A stretch of DNA of 64,000 bases from Archaeoglobales archaeon (GCA_030055525.1 JASFYJ010000008.1:1-64000); one strand, 5' to 3'; numbered from the stretch's first letter, positions 22,299 to 31,256 are shown. Program-made: numbers and translations. Notes: generated by a model from the letters alone, not told the origin.

Positions 22299-22694
22299 AT
22301 GGAGAGGGATTTTATCGCGAAAGTCGTTATTCGAAAAAAGAAAGCTAAAGAGGGCTTTGAATATCCTTATTTGCGGTTGCCTGTGGAATTTTCCGAACTC
22401 ATCGGTTGCGAAGCGGAGATCTACAGAGTTAAAGACTGGTTTTTCATACGCATAGTTGCCAACCGAGTTGCCAACTCTAAAAACATTCTAAGCGAAGATA
22501 AAAATCCACAACCTTCAAACCGAAAATCAAGCCATTCAAAAAAGCGAGAATTTAAAGATAGCCTCCTAAATTGCTCAAATTCCTGCAAGAAATGGGCTCG
22601 CCCGGATTCGAACCGGGGACCTCCGCCGTGTGAGGGCGACGTCATAACCACTAGACCACGAGCCCTTGTTTTAAAGGGGAGCCACCCCTCATAG
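22299..22694 (+). CDS. AbrB-like small protein with chimeric 3' end
   Basis: Residues ~1-52 look genuine: ERDFIAKVVIRKKKAKEGF, then YLRLPVEFSELIGCEAEIYR and DWFFIRIV, a strand pattern like AbrB/SpoVT proteins of archaeal mobile elements. From about 22455 the frame enters the 213-bp repeat, and from 22593 it is antisense tRNA-Val (ARPDSNRGPPPC), which is not normal protein. So the native C-terminus was replaced when the repeat formed. Start chosen at ATG 22299; TTG 22284 is less likely because the palindrome covers it. Confidence 0.5.
   Translation: MERDFIAKVVIRKKKAKEGFEYPYLRLPVEFSELIGCEAEIYRVKDWFFIRIVANRVANSKNILSEDKNPQPSNRKSSHSKKREFKDSLLNCSNSCKKWARPDSNRGPPPCEGDVITTRPRALVLKGSHPS
22455..22667. 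repeat. 213-bp direct repeat, right copy (with tRNA-Val CAC)
   Basis: Second copy of the sequence at 18156-18368, same orientation and same length. It contains the 3' half of the AbrB-like frame and the complete tRNA-Val(CAC) gene. Flanking sequences outside the repeat are unrelated in the two copies. Confidence 0.9.
22593..22665 (-). tRNA. tRNA-Val (CAC)
   Basis: 73 nt, identical to tRNA-Val(GAC) at 18294-18366 except for two positions in the anticodon loop: CTCACAC here versus TTGACAC there, giving anticodon CAC. Same acceptor, D- and T-arms, discriminator A. Confidence 0.95.
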
Positions 22695-22729
22695 CTCAGC
22701 ATCGCTTTCAACGCTTGGGGTGGCGAGGT

Positions 22730-24166
22730 TCATTTAATGTTACCTGCCTCTGAATTTAAAATTTCCCATATTTTCTCATATTCTTTTTTTAGCCTTTCTT
22801 TTGAGTATCCGTGATCTATGAAGTCCCACGGAAGTGTGTTTTCAATTTCAATAGCTCCAAGATACTTTTCAAAATCTATCTTCTGTCTTTCAAATATCTT
22901 CGACACGTCTTCTTCTCCCCTGCTTAATACAGCCTGAACTTCGAACTCTTTTAGACTTTCCATCTGAAGTTCAATCCCCCTTTTTCTACACTCTTTTTTT
23001 ATCAACTTCATTTTCTTTCTAAGCTCATCAATTCCATCTCTCAACTCAACCTTACCTCCAAAAGGTAGCCATTGCATTGGTGTGTGAGGTTTTGGAATTA
23101 AAGGATTTACCGATATCTCTACTCTACCCACGATCTTTTTGACCTTTTCAGCTTGATCCAATATCTGCAAAACATCCTCAAAGCTCTCTCCTGGCAAACC
23201 TATCATGTAGTAGAGCTTTATCTTTTCAAATCTTCCTTTAGACATTTCAGCGACGCTAATTATATCTTCAAAACTTATATTTTTTTGCAGTATCTCAGAA
23301 AGTTTCTCTGATGCCGTTTCTGGAGCTAAAGTTAAGGAATTTGAAGTACGAGAAAGGATCTCCAACAACTCTTCATCCACAGCATCTGCTCTAATAGAAG
23401 AGGGTGAAACTTGAAAGCCTAGAGAAGTATATCTTTCAACTATCTCCTTGAATTGTGGATGGTCAGTTGGTGAAGGAGCTATAATTGCTACTTTTTCAAC
23501 GTATTTCACTTCAGGTAGATCCTCGATTTTTCTCCACCTAGGCGGAGAATATATCTGACGAACGACGCAAAATCGACACTTTCTAATACAACCCCTCCCG
23601 ATTTCAAGCAAAAAGCATCTACCGTAAGCTCCATCCCCTATGATCTCTCTTTCAATATGTTTCCCAAGTTCAGAGTGGATTCTCTTTACTTTATCTTCCT
23701 TTCCAGTGTATATACCCGGAATACCTTCAAGATCTTCAATTCTTTTAGCTTTTACAATCTCCTGAATATAGTCTTCACATTCCCCGATGAAAAAGGCGTC
23801 GAAGTACTTTTTTATCGGTAAAGGATTTATCATCACACACGGTCCTCCAGCGATTTTCAGACCACTGAATTTTTTGGCAATTTCCACAGCCTTAAAATAA
23901 TCCAATTCGTACTGCAAGCTGAAGAGCGCTAAATCAAATTTATTTAACGGTGTTCCGCTTTCCAAGCTTCTAAACCCATCAAAAACGTCGGCATAAAATC
24001 TCTCGCATATGAGGCCTTCAAGCTCGTTAATAGCAAAATAAATGTATTGCATCCCCAAATTCGAAATCCCACCCACGTATCTATTTGGATAAACTAAAGC
24101 TACCCTCTTCACGTTTTTCGAATACTTTTTTACGAAAGGATTGAATTCCACATCAAAGATCCTCAT
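22730..24166 (-). CDS. B12-binding-type radical SAM protein
   Basis: Radical SAM enzyme with an N-terminal cobalamin-binding-like Rossmann domain (VALVYPNRYVGGISNLGMQY ... FDLALFSLQYELDYFKAVEI). The cluster motif is EIGRGCIRKCRFCVVRQ (CxxxCxxC). Start: a TTG at 24196 would overlap the upstream transporter; ATG 24166 (MRIFDVEFNPF) follows that gene's stop by four bases and is preferred. It forms a two-gene unit with the EamA transporter. Reaction unknown; COG1032-type methyltransferase or methylthiotransferase is possible. Confidence 0.85.
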   Translation of the reverse strand: MRIFDVEFNPFVKKYSKNVKRVALVYPNRYVGGISNLGMQYIYFAINELEGLICERFYADVFDGFRSLESGTPLNKFDLALFSLQYELDYFKAVEIAKKFSGLKIAGGPCVMINPLPIKKYFDAFFIGECEDYIQEIVKAKRIEDLEGIPGIYTGKEDKVKRIHSELGKHIEREIIGDGAYGRCFLLEIGRGCIRKCRFCVVRQIYSPPRWRKIEDLPEVKYVEKVAIIAPSPTDHPQFKEIVERYTSLGFQVSPSSIRADAVDEELLEILSRTSNSLTLAPETASEKLSEILQKNISFEDIISVAEMSKGRFEKIKLYYMIGLPGESFEDVLQILDQAEKVKKIVGRVEISVNPLIPKPHTPMQWLPFGGKVELRDGIDELRKKMKLIKKECRKRGIELQMESLKEFEVQAVLSRGEEDVSKIFERQKIDFEKYLGAIEIENTLPWDFIDHGYSKERLKKEYEKIWEILNSEAGNIK

Positions 24167-24170
24167 CGAG

Positions 24171-24977
24171 CTAAATATTTTTAGTTTTTGTTGCAATAAA
24201 TATACTTGAAAGTATCAAAAAGGCTCCTAAGATTTGTCTATCTGTAAGAACTTCACCAAAGTAGAAAAACCCCAACAAGGAAGCCGAAAGCGGCTCAATT
24301 AAAGAAATTATTGGAGCTCTCGAAGTTTTTACATACTTCATCCCGTAAGCGAAGAGCGTGAAAGGTAAAGCCGTTGGAATTGTTCCGAGTCCAATAATTA
24401 GAAATGCGTCAGCGTTTGCTGGATGAGTTAGGAAGTAAGGTAGAAGAACGAGAGCTCCGAAAGCAGTATTAAAGGCCGATATCTCTAGAGAGTCATGTAA
24501 ATTTCTTGCCTTCTTGGTAAAATGGAAGACCAACGCATAGAAGACTCCAGAAAACAATCCGAGAACGATAACTGCATTCATCTCAGGATACGGGGACAAC
24601 ATTAAGTATAATCCGGAAAGACCTAAAATTAGCGCCAAGTAACCTTGAAGATCGACCTTTTCTCCACTTAATATGGCTATAGGAATTACGTAAACAGCTG
24701 CCATATACAAAAGCATGGCAGCAGTTGCAACTTCAATACCTTTTAATGCAGAAACATAGCATGAGATAGTAGCTAAATTCAGTAGTCCAAGGAGAAACAT
24801 AATTTTTGTCGGCTTAAATGGTTTTCTGAGCAAAAAAATTGCTGCTAAAAGTATGAAGGATGCTGTAGATAGACGAAGAAAAACTATACTCAATGGATCG
24901 GCGTTTATACTTCTTACGAATATCGAAAGTGTGCTCATCAGGATCGCTGCAAGTACTAGTGCTACTTCACCACGCAT
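24171..24977 (-). CDS. EamA/DMT-superfamily permease
   Basis: 268 residues with about ten hydrophobic helices in two tandem repeats, typical of the drug/metabolite transporter superfamily (ALVLAAILMSTLSIFVRSIN at the start; SLIEPLSASLLGFFYFGEVL near the end, the conserved P-L motif of the second repeat). Probably exports a small metabolite. Four bases before the radical SAM start, so co-transcribed with it. Confidence 0.88.
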   Translation of the reverse strand: MRGEVALVLAAILMSTLSIFVRSINADPLSIVFLRLSTASFILLAAIFLLRKPFKPTKIMFLLGLLNLATISCYVSALKGIEVATAAMLLYMAAVYVIPIAILSGEKVDLQGYLALILGLSGLYLMLSPYPEMNAVIVLGLFSGVFYALVFHFTKKARNLHDSLEISAFNTAFGALVLLPYFLTHPANADAFLIIGLGTIPTALPFTLFAYGMKYVKTSRAPIISLIEPLSASLLGFFYFGEVLTDRQILGAFLILSSIFIATKTKNI

Positions 24978-25043
24978 GCAAGTTAAGCATACAAAGAACT
25001 TAAATTTTTTAGCCGACAGTTTGAAATATATAGAGGTGTTAAG

Positions 25044-25757
25044 ATGGAGACGGAGATAATAGTTGAAGACGTAGCCCTAGAGCAGCCGATTTTGATCACG
25101 AGCTTCCCAGGTATAGGTTTGGTTGGAACTATTGCCACGACCCACTTCATAATTGAGCTGAAACTGGAAAATATCGGTGTGATCGAATCTGCATTGATTC
25201 CCCCTATAGCTACGCTCTTTGACGGAATAGTTTTGCCACCGATAAGGATATACAAATCTAAGGAGCTGAACTTTATCCTTGTCCATTCTGATGTCCCAAT
25301 ACCACCACAGTTTTCGTACGATATAAGCAAGGTAATCGTTGATTGGGCAATAAAGATAAATGCAAGGAGATTGTACTCTTTAGCAGGTGTGGCAACTTTT
25401 GAAGATAAAAAGAGGGTTTTTGGTGCAGCAACCAAGAAAGAACTTCTTGGAGAGATAGACAAGTACGTCGAGATATTCAAAAGTGGAACGATCTCGGGAA
25501 TTGCCGGATGTATTCTGAATGAGTGCGTTGCAAGAAAAGTACCTGCAATAGTTCTCTTAGGTGAGACAGCCGGCTTTAACCCCGATCCGAGGGCGGCCGC
25601 TAACGTTGTTGAGGCTATGAACAGAATTTTCAACTGGAAAGTAAGTACGGAGAGACTAATACAGGAGGCAGAGTTTATTGAAGCACAGATGCAGATGTTA
25701 GCTGATCAAGCAAGAGCCCATGAAATTAAGAAAGAGGAGTTGCCGATGTTTGGGTGA
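25044..25757 (+). CDS. PAC2-family (proteasome assembly chaperone-like) protein
   Basis: 237 residues of the PAC2/COG2047 family: PILITSFPGIGLVGTIATTH near the N-terminus, GVATFEDKKRVFGAATKKEL in the middle, and AIVLLGETAGFNPDPRAAAN near the C-terminus. Archaeal members (PbaB-like) act as assembly chaperones or scaffold factors. GAGGTG lies six bases before the ATG. The next gene overlaps or abuts it. No direct evidence of proteasome link here other than PAN elsewhere in the window. Confidence 0.85.
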   Translation: METEIIVEDVALEQPILITSFPGIGLVGTIATTHFIIELKLENIGVIESALIPPIATLFDGIVLPPIRIYKSKELNFILVHSDVPIPPQFSYDISKVIVDWAIKINARRLYSLAGVATFEDKKRVFGAATKKELLGEIDKYVEIFKSGTISGIAGCILNECVARKVPAIVLLGETAGFNPDPRAAANVVEAMNRIFNWKVSTERLIQEAEFIEAQMQMLADQARAHEIKKEELPMFG

Positions 25758-25762
25758 TAAAG

Positions 25763-26152
25763 ATGAAATGTTACGTTCTTACCGGAATATCTAAGGCTGT
25801 TATTGAAGAGATCGTAAGAGGTAACATCAGGAATATCGAGCTTAGAAGCGCCCACAACGTAGCTACTGCTTTGAATGTAAAAATCGGTGACCACGTGTTT
25901 CTAACTGTAGCTAAAACCCACGACCTCGAAAAGGGTGTCAGTGGGCTTATAGCTGAAGTTACCGGAAAAGAAGTTATGAGCCAGTCTGTATTCTACTCTT
26001 CACCCCATTACGCCGAAGAATGTGAAATTACAGTTGTAAGATTAAAACTGCTCCCAAAGGCCGTTGGGAGGATAATAAAACTTAAACCTTCAGAAATTCT
26101 CGGGACAAGAGAAGCTGAGATAGTAGAGGTCTCTATATTCAACGCTAGATGA
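25763..26152 (+). CDS. DUF473-like archaeal protein
   Basis: 130 residues. KCYVLTGISKAVIEEIVRGN and NIELRSAHNVATALNVKIGD, then VFLTVAKTHDLEKGVSGLIA resemble the archaeal DUF473 family of unknown function. ATG 25763 is preceded by GGTGAT, which matches the canonical anti-SD complement and overlaps the end of the PAC2 gene; a GTG at 25754 is possible. Operonic with PAC2. Function unknown. Confidence 0.65.
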   Translation: MKCYVLTGISKAVIEEIVRGNIRNIELRSAHNVATALNVKIGDHVFLTVAKTHDLEKGVSGLIAEVTGKEVMSQSVFYSSPHYAEECEITVVRLKLLPKAVGRIIKLKPSEILGTREAEIVEVSIFNAR

Positions 26153-26251
26153 ACAAATATCAAAATTTCTCCAATTTAAAGCAGGAGTTTTAAGATGTAA
26201 TTTCAATATTGTGAGAAAAATTTTTTATTTACTCAGGGTAAAAAAAGCGCT

Positions 26252-27766
26252 GTGAAAATTAGAAGTCAGGTGTTGCTGATTTTGTTACCTACGGCTATTT
26301 TGATCTATATTGGATGCAGTTTGGCTATCTATTTTGTAGGTTTAAAAATTTCTGAAGAGGTTTACCATTCTTATGTTAACGAGAAACTCGTTACTTTCGA
26401 GAGTATAATTGAAAATTCTGTATCCTCTCTCAAAACTACCTGCCAAGACTGGGCAATCTGGGATGATACATACAAATTCGTTGAATCGCCAAACGAAGCT
26501 TACATACGCTCAAACCTCAATAGTGAAACTTTTTTATATTTGCAGCTAAATTTTATGATTTTTGTTTATAAAAATGATGATATCATCTGGATGAAGTTCT
26601 TTGATGAGAAGTTCGAAGAAGAAGAAATGCCAGAAAATTTGCTTAAAAAGATCTTTGAAAGTAAAGGAAAAAGCGGAATTTTGAAAGTAGATGATCAATT
26701 GTTCATAATCTCCTCGAACGAAATTTTACCAAGTTCTGGAAAAGGCGAAGCGAACGGATATCTCTATATGGGAAAAATTCTCCAAAAAGACGAGATTAAA
26801 CAGATGGCAGATATCCTAAACTTGAAGCTTGCAGAAGATTCTAAAGATAACCAAGAGGTTTTCTTTTTTAAGATTTCTGCTCTCGACGGGGAGGAGATAA
26901 GCATACCTCTCAAAATTGAAAATATGTTTAGAAGCTCATTCAGAGAGGCCCTGCTCTTCGCTTTATTTTCACAATTTGTCGTAATCTCTTCCCTCTTAAC
27001 TTTTGCTCTTATTCTTTCAAAAAATATTATAAATAAAATTGAAAAAATTGAAAAGTTCGCAAAAGAATATCCAAAAAACAGAAACAAAAAGATAGAGATT
27101 AATAGCGACGATGAAGTAGGATATCTGGTAAAATCAATAAATAGTATGCTCGAGGAGATAAACAGGAACGAAAAGAAACTCTTAGAAGTCAACGAAGATT
27201 TGAACTTCGTCTTAAGGATCTTAAGGCACGATATAAAGAACATCCTTTTTACAGTAAAAAGCCTCCTAGAGGTTTACATTGAAACAAAGAACGATGAACT
27301 GTTGAAGAAGATCGAAAATGCCATAGAAAGAGGATTTAATATCTTAAGCATCTGCAGAGGGATAGAATTTCTCAACGAAGGCTTAAAAAAGATAAAAATT
27401 TCAGAAGTACTTAAGAAGTTTTCAAACGTCAAAATAAATCTAAAAGGAGATGCAGAGGTGCTTGCAAACGATGGAATAGAGATCGTATTTGGAAACTTGA
27501 TAGATAACGCTATAAAACATGGTAACGCGACAGAAATTAACGTAGAGGTGGAAAACTCTAAAGAATTTGTGATCTTAAAATTCTCAGACAATGGATCTGG
27601 AATTCCAGAGGAGATAAGAGATAGACTTTTCAGCGAGGGTTTCTCTTATGGCAAAAAAGCTGGCACAGGTTTGGGATTATATATAATCAAAAGGCTTATG
27701 GAGAGATTCGGAGGAAGAATAGAATTGAGGGAGAACACATTTTACTTGTACTTTAGACGAGTTTAG
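26252..27766 (+). CDS. CHASE4-domain sensor histidine kinase
   Basis: 504 residues starting at GTG 26252. A membrane helix (~7-30) is followed by an extracellular CHASE4-like domain with the hallmark CQDWAIWDDTYKFVESPNEA, a second helix (~235-255), and a HAMP-like linker. H-box: RILRHDIKNILFTVKSLLEV. ATPase boxes: NLIDNAIKHGNATEIN (N), FSDNGSGIPEEIRDRLF (G1), GTGLGLYIIKRLMERFGG (G2). No response regulator is adjacent. The 3' end overlaps the convergent helix-turn-helix gene by 14 bases. Confidence 0.92.
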   Translation: MKIRSQVLLILLPTAILIYIGCSLAIYFVGLKISEEVYHSYVNEKLVTFESIIENSVSSLKTTCQDWAIWDDTYKFVESPNEAYIRSNLNSETFLYLQLNFMIFVYKNDDIIWMKFFDEKFEEEEMPENLLKKIFESKGKSGILKVDDQLFIISSNEILPSSGKGEANGYLYMGKILQKDEIKQMADILNLKLAEDSKDNQEVFFFKISALDGEEISIPLKIENMFRSSFREALLFALFSQFVVISSLLTFALILSKNIINKIEKIEKFAKEYPKNRNKKIEINSDDEVGYLVKSINSMLEEINRNEKKLLEVNEDLNFVLRILRHDIKNILFTVKSLLEVYIETKNDELLKKIENAIERGFNILSICRGIEFLNEGLKKIKISEVLKKFSNVKINLKGDAEVLANDGIEIVFGNLIDNAIKHGNATEINVEVENSKEFVILKFSDNGSGIPEEIRDRLFSEGFSYGKKAGTGLGLYIIKRLMERFGGRIELRENTFYLYFRRV

Positions 27767-28289
27767 TTTCCACCTCTTTTGTTTTTGTGATGATTCTCTC
27801 AAGTTCATCTTTCATATTCGAAACTTTTTTCTGAAGATCTTCAAGATCGTTTTTAAGCTTTTTTAATTCTTCGATCTTCTTTTCAAGCTCCTGCTTTTCT
27901 TTCTTTAGCTTCTCAACTTCTTCCCTAATCTTCCTACTCTCTTGGACGGTCTCTACAAAGCTCAGAACTTCGTTCAGCTTACCTTGCTTTAGAAGTTCGT
28001 AAGTTTCTCTGACAAGTTGTCCGGCCTTGCTTTCTCCCTTTAAATGCTTTCTTATCGTTTGTTCAGTCCTTCCGAGCTCTCTTGCTATCTCACCTACACT
28101 CATCATCGCCTTTTCCCTCGCAATCGATCCTGCAGCAACCGCTAAGCTATCAACCCACGTGAGTCTTTCTGCCGGATCTCTTATAATCTCCAGAACCTCA
28201 GGTCTGAAGAGAGTAGCAAATAAAAGTGTGCTTTCGAGCTTGTGTATCTGCTCTCTACTTATAGGATTTAGGGGAATCTCGTTGCTCAT
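27753..28289 (-). CDS. HTH regulator with long C-terminal coiled coil, partner of a KaiC-like ATPase
   Basis: Residues ~60-95 carry a helix-turn-helix (MMSVGEIARELGRTEQTIRK). The last ~70 residues are a heptad-rich coiled coil (REEVEKLKKEKQELEKKIEE and onward). GTG 28298 is possible, but ATG 28289 follows a GGTGG and is preferred. It sits directly after the KaiC-like gene in the same direction (gap about 14 bases). In archaea such COG1318-type proteins accompany KaiC-like ATPases; probably a transcriptional output module. Target genes unknown. Confidence 0.72.
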   Translation of the reverse strand: MSNEIPLNPISREQIHKLESTLLFATLFRPEVLEIIRDPAERLTWVDSLAVAAGSIAREKAMMSVGEIARELGRTEQTIRKHLKGESKAGQLVRETYELLKQGKLNEVLSFVETVQESRKIREEVEKLKKEKQELEKKIEELKKLKNDLEDLQKKVSNMKDELERIITKTKEVETKLV

Positions 28290-28303
28290 CTCCACCACCC
28301 TAT

Positions 28304-29026
28304 TTATTTCAACTTCAAGATTTTGTCAGGATAAACAACTATACCTCTCGAGGTTATCTCAAAAAGATGTCTCTTCATCGAATGACTCGTTCCTCTCATC
28401 TTCCACACTATCACCGATCTCTTCAGCTCTCCATCTATCTCATCTAAGTCTAGTCTTATTATTCCATCTACACCATGCTCTACCCCTGGCCCGCCAAAAC
28501 CGCGCTCTCCAACACTTATCTGACTTACGAATATTGAAGTGCATCCCATCCCGGCCAAAAACCTTTTCAGTTGCAGTATTGTGCTTCTCGCAACAGACGG
28601 TTTGTTTATATATAAAGTCGTAACTGAATCTATTACAACTCTTTTTGCATTCAGATCTTTGATAGCCTGCCTTAAAACGTCTAGAAGCTCTCTAACATCT
28701 CCTAAATCCTGAACTATATACTTTTCAAATTCTTTTGATTTGCCAACACCAGCCGTAAATGCATCAACCAAAGCAAATTTGCTATCTTCTTCAAAACTCT
28801 TTACGTTCCATCCAAAAGCAGCCATGTTTTGTCGAACTTGAACAGGATGCTCTTCCAAAGCCACATAAATTCCAGGTTCATTATTTTGAAGTCCGTACCA
28901 TAAAAACTGCTGACCAAAGATTGTTTTTCCAGTTCCAGGACCACCACTTAACAAAACAACGTTTCTCTCCGGAATTCCACCGTTTAGTATCTCATCCATC
29001 CCTGGTATTCCGGTTTTTAGTCTCAT
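28304..29026 (-). CDS. Single-domain KaiC-like RecA-superfamily ATPase
   Basis: 240 residues. Walker [18 protein letters not shown], the catalytic Glu pair [11 protein letters not shown], Walker [13 protein letters not shown]. The start [20 protein letters not shown] is the canonical KaiC N-terminus. One RecA core, unlike two-domain cyanobacterial KaiC. Probably an ATP-dependent signalling or DNA-binding module paired with the downstream HTH protein. No KaiA or KaiB here. Confidence 0.9.
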   Translation of the reverse strand: MRLKTGIPGMDEILNGGIPERNVVLLSGGPGTGKTIFGQQFLWYGLQNNEPGIYVALEEHPVQVRQNMAAFGWNVKSFEEDSKFALVDAFTAGVGKSKEFEKYIVQDLGDVRELLDVLRQAIKDLNAKRVVIDSVTTLYINKPSVARSTILQLKRFLAGMGCTSIFVSQISVGERGFGGPGVEHGVDGIIRLDLDEIDGELKRSVIVWKMRGTSHSMKRHLFEITSRGIVVYPDKILKLK

Positions 29027-29057
29027 GAGTATATGTTACAAAACAAAAAATATAAAA

Positions 29058-30401
29058 TTAACGTCTAACCCTTCCCCTTCCGAGTGAAGCGAAAATTCCT
29101 AAAAAGCAAAGGATTGAAAACAATTTAAATGTTAAGCTTGCACTTTTAATCAAATCAGCCTGTATTTCAGGAGTTATATCAACTCTGCCAATCATCAGAG
29201 AGAATATCAGCATAACGATTGCCATGCTTAAGAGCTGTCCTAGTAGCCTCATTGTAGCAACCGTTGCTGAAGCTATGCTGTAAAATTTTTTCTCTACTGA
29301 ACTCATTATAGCATTCGTGTTTGGAGAGCTGAAAAGTCCGATTCCTAAGCCTAAGAGCATTAAGTAGAAAATAAGATCGAAAAGCGATGTTTCGGAATTT
29401 AATGTTGCAAAAAGTATTAGACTGACAGCAGTAAAGAGCATGCCGATGGATGCAACAATTCGGGGTTCTATTTTATCTGAAATCCAACCTGCTATTGGGG
29501 CGAAGATTACCATCACAATTGGCTGGGCCATGAGGATAATTCCGGCCGTTTGAGCATCAAACCCCTTTACAATTTGCAGATACAAGCTCATCAAAAATCC
29601 CACTGCGAAAGTTGCGGCGTAGTTTAACAACGCTGCTAGGCTCGACAATCCGAAAACCTGATTTTTTGTAATAAGTTTTATTTCAAATACTGGGTATTTT
29701 TGTTTGTTTTCATAGTAAACGAAAAGAACCAGCGCAAGTAGTCCAATAACTCCAGAAACTAAACTCAATTCTGTTAGACCGTAAATTATGAACACCAGCA
29801 TCAGACCATACAGAAAAGCCCCTATGGAGTCATATTTTTCATCCCTAGCCTCTGCCCATTCCGATTTTATTTTAAAAGCGATCAAAAAGCTGATTATACA
29901 GATCGGAACATTCACCAAAAATAAACTTCTCCAGCCGATGTAGTGGGTTAAGATGCCTCCAAAGAATGGTCCCGTTGTTAGGCCTAGATAGACCATTCCC
30001 GTGTTTATACCTATCGCTTTTCCTCTCTCTGCCGGTGGGAAAACAGATGTAAGTATGGCTACTGCAGTGGCGAAGATCATTGCACCCCCTATTCCTTGAA
30101 GAGTTCTGTAAACTATCAACTCCAAAGCTGAATTAGATAAAGCGCACAGGAGAGATGCTGATCCGAAAACGATTAAGCCAAATAAAAAGATCTTTTTTCT
30201 TCCCTTGATATCTGCAAGTCTACCAAAAGGCAGTGATATTACACCAGCAGCTAAAAGATAGGCAGTAGCTATCCAACCAAGCGTTACAGCATCTATTTTG
30301 AATTCAGAGCCTATAGAAGGCAAAGCAACGTTTACAGAGGAACCTATGAATGACGTTAGGAATGAAGACAACCCGGTCGCTACTATGGTTGCTCTCTTCA
30401 T
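29058..30401 (-). CDS. MFS drug:H+ antiporter-like permease (DHA2 type)
   Basis: 448 residues with around 14 hydrophobic helices. Family features: FGRLADIKGRKKIFLFGLIV (motif A between helices 2-3), YRTLQGIGGAMIFATAVAIL, and TTGPFFGGILTHYIGWRSLF. These match EmrB/QacA-type exporters. Start chosen at ATG 30401; the GTG at 30410 is possible. Monocistronic, divergent from the tautomerase gene. Confidence 0.88.
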   Translation of the reverse strand: MKRATIVATGLSSFLTSFIGSSVNVALPSIGSEFKIDAVTLGWIATAYLLAAGVISLPFGRLADIKGRKKIFLFGLIVFGSASLLCALSNSALELIVYRTLQGIGGAMIFATAVAILTSVFPPAERGKAIGINTGMVYLGLTTGPFFGGILTHYIGWRSLFLVNVPICIISFLIAFKIKSEWAEARDEKYDSIGAFLYGLMLVFIIYGLTELSLVSGVIGLLALVLFVYYENKQKYPVFEIKLITKNQVFGLSSLAALLNYAATFAVGFLMSLYLQIVKGFDAQTAGIILMAQPIVMVIFAPIAGWISDKIEPRIVASIGMLFTAVSLILFATLNSETSLFDLIFYLMLLGLGIGLFSSPNTNAIMSSVEKKFYSIASATVATMRLLGQLLSMAIVMLIFSLMIGRVDITPEIQADLIKSASLTFKLFSILCFLGIFASLGRGRVRR

Positions 30402-30447
30402 GTGTTGCACAAAGAAACTTTTTTATTTATCCTTTTCTACATGTCCT

Positions 30448-30642
30448 ATGCCTACAATTATAATCTATGGTCCAAAACTTGCTGTTGATAAAAAGAGGGA
30501 ACTTGTTGCTAAGCTAACAGATATCGCAAGCCAGATCTATAGTATGGACAAAAGAACCATAACAATACTGATCCATGAACAACAAGCCGAGAACGTTGGA
30601 GTTGGGGGAGAGCTCATAGCAGATAAAGAAAAACAAAATTAG
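30448..30642 (+). CDS. 4-oxalocrotonate tautomerase-like protein
   Basis: 64 residues: MPTIIIYGPKLAVDKKRELV, the catalytic Pro directly after the initiator Met, then the helix-strand core KRTITILIHEQQAENVGVGG. The start at 30448 is set by the family's N-terminal proline rule; upstream codons have no conserved content. Small tautomerases act as hexamers on enol/keto substrates in aromatic catabolism; the real substrate here is unknown. Confidence 0.85.
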   Translation: MPTIIIYGPKLAVDKKRELVAKLTDIASQIYSMDKRTITILIHEQQAENVGVGGELIADKEKQN

Positions 30643-30761
30643 AATCTCTAAAAATCATCAAAACACAAATACTCGTTTGCTAGATAGGATCATTGTTTTA
30701 GTAAGGCAAACTTCATATTTCCATGCCACTAAATCGCTATCCCCAAAACTTTTGTTAAAAG

Positions 30762-31208
30762 ATGTCCGTAGATACAGCAGATCTAACCATTTTAGTTACC
30801 GGAGAAGTAAGTTCTATCTCGAACCCGAAGACGGAATGTACACTTTACAAACAACGCAAGTTGAAACCTTTTATAGGGGTACATCAGAAACTTCGGGTAG
30901 CGTTTCAAGCTTACAAACGTCAAAGTAATGTTAAAATCCCTGAAGGCTGGAGTGTTAAGATAGAACCAGATATCATACCCACAATCGATCCTGGGAGTTT
31001 TAAAGAAGCTAGTTTGATGATCTCTGTTCTTTCAAAAGTCCAATCCAAGTGATATAGGTTTACAGTTAAAGTTTTTACAGATCAAGGCGAGACTACAGAT
31101 GGGCTAAGCGTTATAGTCAAAAGCATTGGTTTTGTAAGCTTTATTGAGATTGATGTATTCGCAATTTTCTCTCTGTTCTTCCTAATCAAAAAAATATGCA
31201 GAAGCTAA
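30762..31208 (+). pseudogene. Decayed secreted NEW3-like domain protein with C-terminal anchor
   Basis: The frame from 30762 reads toward VKIPEGWSVKIEPDIIPTID and ends at TGA 31050-31052. In the same frame past the stop it continues YRFTVKVFTDQGETTDGLSV and ends in a membrane anchor (DVFAIFSLFFLIKK) before TAA 31206. The upstream part also switches frame (GMYTLQTTQVETFYRGTSE is in another frame). So the gene has at least one nonsense and one frameshift and is probably dead. Likely an Ig-like NEW3/CARDB surface protein. Confidence 0.6.
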
Positions 31209-31256
31209 GCGATCTATGGTGGACAAGTTTTTTAAAGACCCAAGAAAATTTCTCAC

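Noticed and set aside
18156-22667. Complete integrative element with an integrase
   Set aside because: No tyrosine recombinase or replication gene is visible between the repeats; kept only as a repeat-bounded accessory region.
22421-22711. Minus-strand 96-residue frame at tRNA-Val(CAC)
   Set aside because: Translation of the tRNA itself and the repeat; no independent coding signal.
24167-24196. TTG start of the radical SAM gene at 24196
   Set aside because: It would overlap the permease by 26 bases; the ATG at 24166 lies just past the permease stop.
31050-31052. TGA as a selenocysteine codon
   Set aside because: The gene also has a frame change, no selenoprotein context is seen, and NEW3-like surface proteins have no reason for selenocysteine.
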